Assembly (NCBI GenBank): GCA_024763135.1
Contig: JANTGD010000050.1
Coordinates: 1-14,651 of the forward strand
Origin: Thiotrichales bacterium
GTDB lineage: Bacteria; Pseudomonadota; Gammaproteobacteria; UWMA-0217
DNA length: 14,651 nucleotides
Direction of reading: 5' to 3'
Part shown: positions 1-5,504 of the stretch, piece after piece
Numbering within the stretch: the first letter of the stretch is position 1
How the letters are laid out: the number at the start of each line of letters is the position of its first letter
Made by a program: the position numbers and the translations under genes
The notes under the pieces: generated by a model
Database searches by the model: none
The model's input: the letters and a program-made list of their open reading frames with translations, nothing else
Told to the model about the DNA's origin: nothing

Positions 1-176
1 TTCAGACTTTGTTCCTCATCTGCCTTGGTGGATTGTAGTGTCTCAAGTGATTCCACCTGCCCACGGCGCGAGGCATCGAGATCAGCCACTTGGTGCCAGT
101 TCTGTTGCGCACAGGCATCAAGCATACGCTGGTTGACCTCGAGCAGCGCGTTGAGTTTTTCGGTTAACTCATTCAT
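1..176 (-). CDS. fliT: FliT-like flagellar chaperone, partial (5' end only)
   Basis: Only the first 58 codons are inside the window; the gene continues past the left edge. The start is an ATG at 176-174 whose last two bases are shared with the fliS TGA stop (ATGA overlap), which implies translational coupling. The visible peptide is hydrophilic, helical and charged, beginning MNELTEKLNALLEVNQRMLD, with a single tryptophan near residue 27 followed by a Leu/Asp/Arg-rich stretch. This pattern is typical of small FliT-type proteins, which are about 100 residues long. In the known family FliT binds the cap protein FliD before export and can regulate flagellar transcription; in Pseudomonas the gene at this position is called fleP. 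The assignment rests mainly on position directly after fliS and on the short helical sequence. The C-terminal binding region cannot be seen. Confidence 0.72.
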   Translation of the reverse strand, partial: MNELTEKLNALLEVNQRMLDACAQQNWHQVADLDASRRGQVESLETLQSTKADEEQSL

Positions 177-583
177 GAGGAGCGAAACTCCTGGCGTACC
201 GATTCAGGAATATGACGCCACCCATCCTGCAAGGTAGCAACCAATGAGTGCACCTCATCCAAGGCGTCGATGTCATTGTGTAGATTGGCTTTTAAAAGTA
301 GTTCTTTGATGTATTCGTAGAGGGCTTGCAAGTTCTCGGCGAGTTCTCCACCCTGTTCGTGATCCAGACTACCGCGTAGCTCTTCAATAATAGCGATGGC
401 CTTGCTGATCATGAGTCCCTTTTCACGTATCGCCTGTTGCTGAATCAACCCCTTAGCATGATCCGTCTTTTCCAATACGCCCGAAAACAGCATATCGACC
501 AATTTGTGCGGATCAGCATTCTCCAGTCCGCTGACGTTTCTGATTTCACGATAAGCATTAGCAGCATTGTTGTACGCGAACAT
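173..583 (-). CDS. fliS: Flagellar export chaperone FliS
   Basis: This 136-residue protein has the expected length and sequence style of FliS, the cytoplasmic chaperone that binds the C-terminal D0 helix of flagellin, prevents premature polymerisation and hands it to the export gate. Visible hallmarks are the Tyr-rich N-terminus (FAYNNAANAYREIRN), the segment DPHKLVDMLFSGVLEK at about residues 24-39, and four amphipathic helices ending in a Trp-containing C-terminal stretch (GWRHIPESVRQEF). The ATG at 583 is preceded by a strong purine-rich ribosome binding site (AAGGAAG, about 5 bases upstream). The stop overlaps the start of the downstream fliT-like gene. Unusually, 435 bp separate it from fliD, and a mobile-element-like insertion occupies part of that gap, so it may need its own promoter; I could not recognise one. 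Confidence 0.95.
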   Translation of the reverse strand: MFAYNNAANAYREIRNVSGLENADPHKLVDMLFSGVLEKTDHAKGLIQQQAIREKGLMISKAIAIIEELRGSLDHEQGGELAENLQALYEYIKELLLKANLHNDIDALDEVHSLVATLQDGWRHIPESVRQEFRSS

Positions 584-660
584 GTTCTTCCTTTTCTGTT
601 TTTCAAGTTAAATGGTTTGTAAAGACCCGACCCAACATACTCATCAATTAGCCGATCGCT

Positions 661-694
661 GGATTATTGTCGTGCTCTCTGTGCGCGACAATCC
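661..694. other. Imperfect hairpin just outside the MITE
   Basis: The arms ATTGTCGTGC (666-675) and GCGCGACAAT (683-692) pair over 10 bp with one G-T wobble around a 7-base loop. An outer GGATT/AATCC pairing (661-665 with 690-694) is an alternative register. It lies upstream of fliS and directly beside the inserted element. There is no T-run beside it, so a terminator role is not supported. It could be a protein-binding palindrome or a leader structure. Confidence 0.4.
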
Positions 695-856
695 GAGGTA
701 ACTACTCAGCTAGACCCTTGAAATATGTTAGCCCTGCGTTCAAAAATGGTCATTTACGCTTGTAAACTCACATTTTTCGCCTTGATCTGACGTATTTCAG
801 AGACGATCTGAACAGTTACTGCATTTTCGACGACTCGCTGAGTAGTTCCCATCCGA
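691..856. repeat. 6-bp direct repeats flanking the MITE (probable target-site duplication)
   Basis: The hexamer ATCCGA occurs at 691-696 and again at 851-856, exactly abutting the two ends of the inverted-repeat element at 697-850. Direct duplication of a short target flanking an element with terminal inverted repeats is the standard scar of DDE-type transposition. The coordinates given span both copies and the element between them. Confidence 0.75.
697..850. mobile_element. MITE-like non-autonomous element with terminal inverted repeats
   Basis: The left end GGTAACTACTCAGC (697-710) and the reverse complement of the right end (837-850, GGGAACTACTCAGC) match at 13 of 14 positions. Weaker similarity continues inward for about another 15 bases. 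The 154-bp element encodes no credible protein and is flanked by 6-bp direct repeats. These features define a miniature inverted-repeat transposable element moved in trans by an unknown transposase. It sits between fliD and fliS, where transcripts from the flagellin promoters would have to cross it. A related left end is found at 14515. I cannot assign it to a named IS family from sequence alone. Confidence 0.75.
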
Positions 857-1018
857 GCAGGTTAAGTAGCGATCAATCGATGCATAAGTACTCGCAGGCT
901 GTTACACCCTCACTCCAGGCCCTCGCTTTGAGGGCGAGGGAATGGTTGTACAAGAATTTATGCAGCGTTTGATACATCGGTTTTCTGTATCCGTTTTTTT
1001 ATAGCTTCAACTTCAAAT
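851..1018. other. fliD-fliS intergenic remainder with GC-rich hairpin
   Basis: No gene is visible here. Shortly downstream of fliD lies an inverted repeat CCCTCGC (920-926) and GCGAGGG (934-940) with a 7-base loop. It has no T-run on either side, so it is at best a weak or Rho-assisted terminator or an RNA-stabilising stem. A smaller GATACA/TGTATC inverted repeat lies just after the fliD stop, followed by a T-run only in the plus-strand direction, where there is no gene to terminate. Confidence 0.4.
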
Positions 1019-2299
1019 TTATCCACCAATGCTGGCCAGGCTCGAAAGTTGTTGCGCCATATAATTGCTGGTGGCCGACATTTGTGACATCAGGCTATCG
1101 AGTGCCGTGAATTCGTTCATATAGTTCTTCTCTACCAGATCCAGGCGATATTCAATGCGTGAGCGGTCACTCTCAAAGCGGTCTTTTTGTGCATTGAAAA
1201 CATCAACGCGGTTGCTCAGTACGCCTTCGAGGTCAGTAAAACGCTCGACTCTTTCTACCATTGCATTGGCAAAGCCATTATCGGCAGAAAAGAAATCCAG
1301 TAATTTATAGATATCCTGATCCACAATTTGATTGAATTTTTCTTTGTCCAGACTCAATGCACCTTCCTTGTCGAAGGTGAGGCCAAATTCGAACGCAGTG
1401 CGGGTATTGCCCAATGCATCTTCGACCGAGGAAAAAAAGCCACTACGCAGCGTAGATTCCACGTTCAATAGTGTTCCTTCGCCCTGGAGATCGCCTTCCT
1501 TGAGCGTTTTCAAGGTGCTGCTGAGATTATTGTAGGCATCCACAAAAGCGCCCATGAGTTCCTGCATACCCGCTTTATCGGCTTCGGTGGTGACGGTGGT
1601 TTCTCCCGTCGCTTTGAGTTCCAGAGTCAGGCCCGGTACCACGTCATTGGGAGTGTTCGATGACGGCGTCGCGCGTATGCCGTCGACTTCAATTTCTGCA
1701 TTCTGCGCAGGGGTTGTCTCGGTAAACCAATCCGTTGCAGTAATTTGAAAATCTGCGCCTGATTTGCGTGAGGTCAATACCAGATAGGATCCTGCTTCAC
1801 CATTGACGATACCGGCGCTGATACCCGTATTTTCCGCAGAGCGGTTAATCGCATCCTTCAAATCGGCAAGGGTTGCACTGTCAGCATCGAGTTCAATATC
1901 GAAACTATCGCCGCCGACCCCAAAGCTATAGGTGCCGGGGGCAATCGCTGCATCGGGAGAGGCAAAGGCATTGGATGTCATGCGGTGGTTTGTTGCCAAC
2001 GCGAGCACATTGATTTTGTGCATTTCTGAGGTTTTGACGCTGGTGGCCGTTGCAGTAGCCACGGACTTGTCACTGGAATTGGCGTTGTACTGGCCCAGTT
2101 TGACCTCATTGGTCAAGTCTTTTGTCGCAAATTTAAAATCTGACAAAGCACTTCTCAGACGCCCGATTGCACTGATTTTAACGTTCAGTTCTTGTTCTTT
2201 TTTATCCAGATCACGTAACGGTTTACGTTCGATGTTCATCAGGCTGGAAACGATTGAATTGACATCCATGCCTGTGCCTGCGGATGCTATTGCGGCCAT
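1019..2299 (-). CDS. fliD: Flagellar filament cap / hook-associated protein 2 FliD
   Basis: This 426-residue secreted protein caps the distal end of the growing filament and catalyses insertion of flagellin subunits; in polarly flagellated pathogens it can also act as an adhesin. The N-terminal FliD domain covers about residues 10-105 (GTGMDVNSIVSSLMNIERKP followed by a coiled-coil segment). A Ser/Thr/Ala-rich variable central region covers about 110-235. The C-terminal FliD domain covers about 240-420 and ends in the typical heptad helix containing GVLSNRVDVFN, RIEYRLDLVEKNY and LDSLMSQMSATSNYM. The length is somewhat shorter than the usual 440-480, mainly in the middle. There is no cleaved signal peptide, as expected for type III flagellar export. 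The ATG at 2299 gives the canonical N-terminus; the ribosome binding site is weak (AAGAGA about 9-10 bases upstream), which would fit low cap-protein stoichiometry. Confidence 0.96.
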   Translation of the reverse strand: MAAIASAGTGMDVNSIVSSLMNIERKPLRDLDKKEQELNVKISAIGRLRSALSDFKFATKDLTNEVKLGQYNANSSDKSVATATATSVKTSEMHKINVLALATNHRMTSNAFASPDAAIAPGTYSFGVGGDSFDIELDADSATLADLKDAINRSAENTGISAGIVNGEAGSYLVLTSRKSGADFQITATDWFTETTPAQNAEIEVDGIRATPSSNTPNDVVPGLTLELKATGETTVTTEADKAGMQELMGAFVDAYNNLSSTLKTLKEGDLQGEGTLLNVESTLRSGFFSSVEDALGNTRTAFEFGLTFDKEGALSLDKEKFNQIVDQDIYKLLDFFSADNGFANAMVERVERFTDLEGVLSNRVDVFNAQKDRFESDRSRIEYRLDLVEKNYMNEFTALDSLMSQMSATSNYMAQQLSSLASIGG

Positions 2300-2381
2300 A
2301 GTTCAATATCTCTTAATCTGTTATTACCATTTAGCAAAGCGTATACCAAGCTTGGAGCTAAAATTTGCCTGCAGTCACAAA

Positions 2382-2395
2382 CCCGTCGAGACGGG
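2382..2395 (-). terminator. Short hairpin after flaG, weak terminator candidate
   Basis: Read on the minus strand, CCCGT-CTCG-ACGGG forms a 5-bp GC-rich stem with a 4-base loop, beginning 8 bases after the flaG stop and followed by TTTGTG. The T-run is poor, so it may only partly reduce transcription from flaG into fliD. Confidence 0.35.
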
Positions 2396-2403
2396 AGTTG
2401 CGC

Positions 2404-2796
2404 TTATGCTTCTTCATCGAGCAGCAGTCCGTGTAACTGTGTGTCTGTTGCCAGACTCTCTCGAATGCTCGCTTTGATGCGGAGCAACTCTTCCTGGGGA
2501 AACTGTCGAACAATTTCATTGGTGCGTGTATCAATAATTTTAACAATCGAGGTGCCAGTCGTTTGATCAATCGTGAACTCTAAGTCTTCGGCTTGGGCAT
2601 CGGCTAAAAATTCATTGAGGATTTCAACTGTTGGATTGCCGTTGATCGATTGCGGATCATTGAGTATGGGGAGGGTAGGAGAGGGCGACGCGAGGCCGTG
2701 TTGCCCTGGCTTTTCGGGCGAGGCCGAGGCGCCAGCTTGTGTACTGGTATCTTTAGGGCCAATTGCGGTACTGATGGTGTTGAATTCTACGCTCAT
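2404..2796 (-). CDS. flaG: FlaG family flagellar protein
   Basis: This 130-residue protein has a low-complexity Ser/Thr/Pro/Ala-rich N-terminal half (to about residue 55) and the conserved FlaG domain in the C-terminal half. Its core is LEFTIDQTTGTSIVKIIDTRTNEIVRQFPQEELLRIKASIRE at about 72-113, shown here only as a landmark: conserved positions are the Asp of IID, the Thr/Glu pair and the RQFPQEE motif. FlaG has no agreed biochemical function; in Pseudomonas, Aeromonas and Campylobacter relatives it affects filament length or motility. The ATG at 2796 is chosen over an upstream in-frame start at 2829 because a near-perfect AGGAGG lies 6 bases before it and because the longer form would add an unlikely MLRAALYRRHG extension overlapping the hairpin leader. 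It lies between flagellin and fliD, its normal neighbours. Confidence 0.92.
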   Translation of the reverse strand: MSVEFNTISTAIGPKDTSTQAGASASPEKPGQHGLASPSPTLPILNDPQSINGNPTVEILNEFLADAQAEDLEFTIDQTTGTSIVKIIDTRTNEIVRQFPQEELLRIKASIRESLATDTQLHGLLLDEEA

Positions 2797-2818
2797 GCCA
2801 TGCCTCCTATATAAAGCA

Positions 2819-2840
2819 GCCCGGAGCATAAGCCCCGGGC
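2819..2840 (-). terminator. GC-rich hairpin between flagellin 1 and flaG
   Basis: Arms GCCCGGAGC (2819-2827) and GCCCCGGGC (2832-2840) pair over 9 bp with one wobble around ATAA. Read on the minus strand it is followed by TGCTTTATATAGGAGG, so it lacks a proper T-run and sits just before the flaG ribosome binding site. It resembles the stem after flagellin 2, suggesting a degraded or leaky flagellin terminator. Such an element would let a small fraction of flagellin transcripts continue into flaG-fliD. Confidence 0.5.
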
Positions 2841-2850
2841 AGACAGGCTT

Positions 2851-2866
2851 GTTATTATTATTGTTG
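2851..2866. repeat. ATT trinucleotide tract downstream of flagellin 1
   Basis: A short GTTATTATTATTGTTG tract (CAATAATAATAAC on the transcribed strand) lies in the flagellin 1 3' region, directly before the GC-rich hairpin in the direction of transcription. The same kind of tract precedes the hairpin after flagellin 2. Confidence 0.6.
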
Positions 2867-2996
2867 AGCCATTCCCAGTGGTTTTTTTATTATTGTGTTC
2901 CCCTAATGGTTTGACCGATCCCTGGTTCGGTCAGGCTTGGCTGGGAATATGCCAGGCCTACGGTTTGTATACTGGCCTCCCGCCAATGGAGTTTGC

Positions 2997-3845
2997 TTAG
3001 CCCAGCAGCTGCAATACTCCCTGAGGTACTTGGTTGGCTTGTGACACCATTGCCGTACCGGCTTGTTGCAGTATCTGGGTGCGGGTCAGTTCTGCTGTTT
3101 CCTTCGCGTAGTCGGTATCCATAATGCGAGAGCGCGCAGCCTGTAGATTCTCATTGTAAGAATTGATATTCGCGATGACGGACTCAAAGCGGTTTTGCAT
3201 GGCACCTAGCGTGGCACGGGCGGCGATAATGTCGTCGATATCTGAAGAAATTCCACTTGCCCCCGCAGGGTCGAGTACATCTGCTGCGGCTGCCGAGTTG
3301 CTAATATCGATTGTTCCAGTTGCCATGAGATCCGCATCGTAGGCACCTAATCCGGTGAGTACTGAATTGTTAATGTCAATGGTTTCACCTTTATTGGCAC
3401 CGATTTGAATGGTGACGCTGCCTCCTGCGGAAAAGAGATTGTTACCATTAAATTCAGTGGTCTGGATAATGCGCGAGACTTCTTGGGTTAGCTGATCCAC
3501 CTCTTTTTGCAGGTGACCTCTTTCGGTATCGCCCAGGGTGCCATTAGCCGATTGGACTGCCAGTTCGCGAACGCGCTGCAGGTTATTGGTGATTTGTCCC
3601 AGCGCGGCTTCAGCAGTTTGGGCCAATGAAATACCATCGTTGGCATTGCGTTCGGCCATGTTCAAGCCACGGATCTTGGATGTCATGCCTTCGGCAACAG
3701 CCAGGCCTGCAGCATCGTCTTTGGCGCTATTAATGCGCAGCCCTGAGGTCAAGCGCTCGATGGAGCGTGCCATCGATGACTGGGTGCCATTGAGATGACG
3801 TTGCGCATTGATGGACATGACATTGGTATTGATTGTGTTAGCCAT
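2997..3845 (-). CDS. Flagellin (filament subunit), paralogue 1
   Basis: This 282-residue flagellin is the extracellular filament subunit, exported unfolded through the flagellar type III system. N-terminal D0/D1 helices (residues 1-140) begin MANTINTNVMSINAQRHLNG and contain the conserved RLTSGLRINSAKDDAAGLAV and LQRVRELAVQSANG segments; the latter is the region recognised by TLR5 in flagellins of this type. The C-terminal D1/D0 helices (about 202-282) end in ILQQAGTAMVSQANQVPQGVLQLLG. The central variable part is only about 55 residues, so the surface-exposed domains are minimal. It is very similar to the neighbouring flagellin in both conserved ends but differs in the middle. The ATG at 3845 follows GAAGGAAAGG. 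A sigma-28-like promoter lies upstream at 3928-3954. Being immediately upstream of flaG it occupies the position of Pseudomonas fliC. Confidence 0.97.
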   Translation of the reverse strand: MANTINTNVMSINAQRHLNGTQSSMARSIERLTSGLRINSAKDDAAGLAVAEGMTSKIRGLNMAERNANDGISLAQTAEAALGQITNNLQRVRELAVQSANGTLGDTERGHLQKEVDQLTQEVSRIIQTTEFNGNNLFSAGGSVTIQIGANKGETIDINNSVLTGLGAYDADLMATGTIDISNSAAAADVLDPAGASGISSDIDDIIAARATLGAMQNRFESVIANINSYNENLQAARSRIMDTDYAKETAELTRTQILQQAGTAMVSQANQVPQGVLQLLG

Positions 3846-3889
3846 TTTACCTTTCCTTCTAAAGTTCCTTTTTAAGGTGTGTATGGGTA

Positions 3890-3908
3890 TGTTGACGAAT
3901 CGCCAACA
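3890..3908 (-). other. 5' leader hairpin of flagellin 1
   Basis: On the minus strand TGTTGGCG and CGTCAACA pair over 8 bp with one G-U wobble around an ATT loop. If transcription starts just downstream of the promoter at 3928-3954, the stem lies very near the 5' end of the message. Such stems commonly stabilise abundant mRNAs or affect translation. The role here is inferred only. Confidence 0.45.
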
Positions 3909-3927
3909 TCAATTGGGTTCAAAAGGG

Positions 3928-3954
3928 TTATCGACCGAAACATGAGTTTCTGAA
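3928..3954 (-). promoter_or_regulatory. Sigma-28-like promoter for flagellin 1
   Basis: The minus strand reads TTCAGAAA, an 11-base spacer, then GTCGATAA. The -10 matches the FliA consensus GCCGATAA at 7 of 8 positions; the -35 is a poor match to TAAAGTTT. The position about 80 bases before the flagellin ATG and the exact spacer length support it, but it is weaker than the promoter of flagellin 2. Confidence 0.55.
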
Positions 3955-4214
3955 GAGGCCATTGTGATACCTGGATTAGTGGTGCTGGAGCCGCGATAAC
4001 CGGGGAGCAAATTAGTAGGGGGTAATCTGAGTCGTTAACGTTTCGTACAACAATTCGCTGAGTGGGAACATTAAAAAACTTACAGTAAATAATTAGATAG
4101 AGTTATTTAGCGTGTTTGGGAGATCGATACTCTTGGGTAAAAATTGTCTTGATCGTATGCATTCTAATCGTAAGGTCGGTTTTGAAATCGTTTAAGAGGT
4201 ATTTGGAGTCGCAT
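3955..4214. other. Upstream region of flagellin 1 with no gene
   Basis: This stretch lies between the flagellin 1 promoter and the flagellin 2 terminator. I see no coding region. It contains a segment around 4026-4041 whose reverse complement resembles the terminal sequence of the repeat at 14515 (about 14 of 16 bases), and a nearby TCGCTGAGT (4055-4063) also found at the right end of the element at 697-850. These may be remnants of the same repeat family or chance matches. Confidence 0.35.
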
Positions 4215-4243
4215 AAAAAATGCCCGGGCGGTTGCCCGGGCAT
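4215..4243 (-). terminator. Intrinsic terminator of flagellin 2
   Basis: On the minus strand a perfect 10-bp stem ATGCCCGGGC / GCCCGGGCAT with an AACC loop is followed directly by a run of Ts (complement of the A-run at 4215-4220). This is a textbook Rho-independent terminator, placed about 130 bases after the flagellin 2 stop. It should isolate flagellin 2 from the downstream flagellin 1 transcript. Confidence 0.9.
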
Positions 4244-4250
4244 AAAGGTC

Positions 4251-4292
4251 ATTTATTATTATTATTAACCAGTCTATTATTGTTATTATTAT
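4251..4292. repeat. ATT-rich trinucleotide tracts downstream of flagellin 2
   Basis: Two interrupted tracts of ATT/TTA units (about 4251-4266 and 4275-4292) separated by AACCAGTCT lie in the 3' untranslated part of flagellin 2, before its terminator. A shorter tract occupies the equivalent place after flagellin 1. Simple repeats like this can change length by slippage. An effect on mRNA decay is possible but not shown. Confidence 0.65.
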
Positions 4293-4348
4293 GCCTCCTG
4301 AGAGAGTGCGGTGCGGTTGACGATTTAAGACAACCGACTGATAAAATT

Positions 4349-4365
4349 CTCTTTTTAGAAAAGAG
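4349..4365 (-). other. Small AT-rich hairpin after the flagellin 2 stop
   Basis: CTCTTTT and AAAAGAG pair over 7 bp around a 3-base loop, 9 bases after the stop codon. It is too weak to call a terminator, particularly since a strong one follows at 4215-4243. Confidence 0.3.
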
Positions 4366-4373
4366 TGAGCGCC

Positions 4374-5207
4374 TTATAGCAGGCTCAGTACACCCTGCGG
4401 TGCGGCATTGGCTTGCGCGACCATTGCGGTGCCCGCCTGCTGCAGGATCTGCGCGCGAGTTAGGTTGGCTGTTTCCTTCGCAAAGTCGGTATCCATAATG
4501 CGTGAGCGTGCAGCCTGCAAGTTTTCTGAGTAACTGCCGATGTTCGAAATCACAGACTCAAAGCGGTTTTGTATCGCGCCCAGTTTAGCCCTCGCGCCGA
4601 CGACGGAATTAATATCGTCTGTAATTCCTCCAGCAGAGGCAAGAACCGCTTCTGCACCACCTGAAGTCGATATATCGATGCTGCCGGTGTTTGCGACAGA
4701 GGCGATAGAGGTCATATCGGCTACACCACTGGAGATGGTGATGGTTTCTCCCTTGGTGGCACCGATTTGAATAGAAATATCGCTTCCCCCGCTAAAGAGC
4801 ATTTTGCCATTGAATTCAGTAGTGGAAACAATACGCTGGTTTTCTTGAAGCAACTGATCGACTTCGGCTTGCAGGTGACCTCGTTCAGTGTCGCCGAGTG
4901 TACCGTTAGCGGACTGTACGGCGAGTTCACGAACGCGCTGCATATTGTTGGTCATTTGGCCCAGGGCGGCTTCGGCAGTTTGAGCCAAGGAGATACCGTC
5001 GTTGGCATTTCTTTCTGCCATGTTTAATCCACGGATTTTAGAAGTCATGCCCTCGGAGACGGCCAGACCTGCTGCGTCGTCTTTCGCGCTGTTGATTCTC
5101 AAGCCGGAAGTCAGGCGTTGAATGCTGTTCGCCATCGAATCCTGACTTTTGCTCAAGATACGCTGGGCGTTGATGGACATGATATTAGAGTTGATAGTCT
5201 GTGCCAT
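4374..5207 (-). CDS. Flagellin (filament subunit), paralogue 2
   Basis: This 277-residue flagellin starts MAQTINSNIMSINAQRILSK. An in-frame TTG two codons upstream (5213) is rejected because AGAGGA lies 7 bases before the ATG at 5207 and because flagellins normally begin MAxxIN. D0/D1 helices span residues 1-140 with LNMAERNANDGISLAQTAEA and MQRVRELAVQSANG; the C-terminal helices span about 197-277 and end GVLSLL. The central part (about 153-195) is short and rich in Ser/Thr (for example SIDISTSGG), as expected for O-glycosylated flagellins. It is preceded by the best sigma-28 promoter in the window and followed by a strong terminator, so it appears to be a monocistronic, highly expressed unit. 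Its two ends are near-identical to paralogue 1, indicating a tandem duplication. Confidence 0.97.
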   Translation of the reverse strand: MAQTINSNIMSINAQRILSKSQDSMANSIQRLTSGLRINSAKDDAAGLAVSEGMTSKIRGLNMAERNANDGISLAQTAEAALGQMTNNMQRVRELAVQSANGTLGDTERGHLQAEVDQLLQENQRIVSTTEFNGKMLFSGGSDISIQIGATKGETITISSGVADMTSIASVANTGSIDISTSGGAEAVLASAGGITDDINSVVGARAKLGAIQNRFESVISNIGSYSENLQAARSRIMDTDFAKETANLTRAQILQQAGTAMVAQANAAPQGVLSLL

Positions 5208-5293
5208 CTTCAAATCCTCTGAGTTAAATTATTGTTTTGTTGTTATGTTTGGAGGTTGCTCTTTGCGGCAAGTACTGTCCTCCTCACGGAAGG

Positions 5294-5320
5294 TTATCGG
5301 AGCATACAGGGTAGGATTTA
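5294..5320 (-). promoter_or_regulatory. Sigma-28 (FliA) promoter for flagellin 2
   Basis: The minus strand reads TAAATCCT, an 11-base spacer, then TCCGATAA. This matches the flagellar consensus TAAAGTTT-N11-GCCGATAA at the TAAA core of the -35, in the exact spacer, and at 7 of 8 positions of the -10. It lies about 87 bases upstream of the ATG, giving a leader of roughly 80 bases. Sigma-28 is normally active only after hook completion, which fits a filament gene. Confidence 0.85.
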
Positions 5321-5425
5321 GTCTAAATTTCAGGAAACGGATAAAGTGGTAGAATCGAGGATTAAGCGGTTGAATTGGTATTTGAGGAAGTTCTGATCAA
5401 TTCATAACATGGCATCTTGCGGCGC

Positions 5426-5504
5426 AAAATGGCCCACTTCTGCGTTGCGGATCTTTGCAATAGCGAGCTATTACCTGCGATCCGCACCTTGAACTGGACG
5501 ATCT
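5426..5504. repeat. Long imperfect palindrome (REP-like)
   Basis: The centre AATAGC-GA-GCTATT (5459-5472) is a perfect short palindrome. It is flanked by TGCGGATC (5446-5453) and GATCCGCA (5479-5486), and looser complementarity extends outward to about 5426 and 5504. The whole could fold as an interrupted stem of roughly 80 nt. There is no T-run. Its form suggests an interspersed palindromic element rather than a terminator. It lies upstream of the flagellin 2 promoter. Confidence 0.6.

Noticed and set aside
1278..1285. Perfect GCCGATAA sigma-28 -10 box on the minus strand within fliD
   Set aside because: No TAAA-type -35 at 11-base spacing, and the sequence is explained by the codons for Ala-Asp-Asn; the same applies to the copy at 1575-1582.
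1932..2477. 181-codon plus-strand open frame across fliD and flaG
   Set aside because: It is antisense to two well-supported genes and has no domain; it is a shadow frame.
4220..4498. 92-codon plus-strand open frame over the flagellin 2 end
   Set aside because: It starts within the terminator stem, its leucine run comes from the ATT tracts, and it is antisense to the flagellin coding sequence.
5208..5213. TTG start two codons upstream of flagellin 2
   Set aside because: The ATG at 5207 gives the conserved MAQTIN start and has better ribosome binding site spacing.
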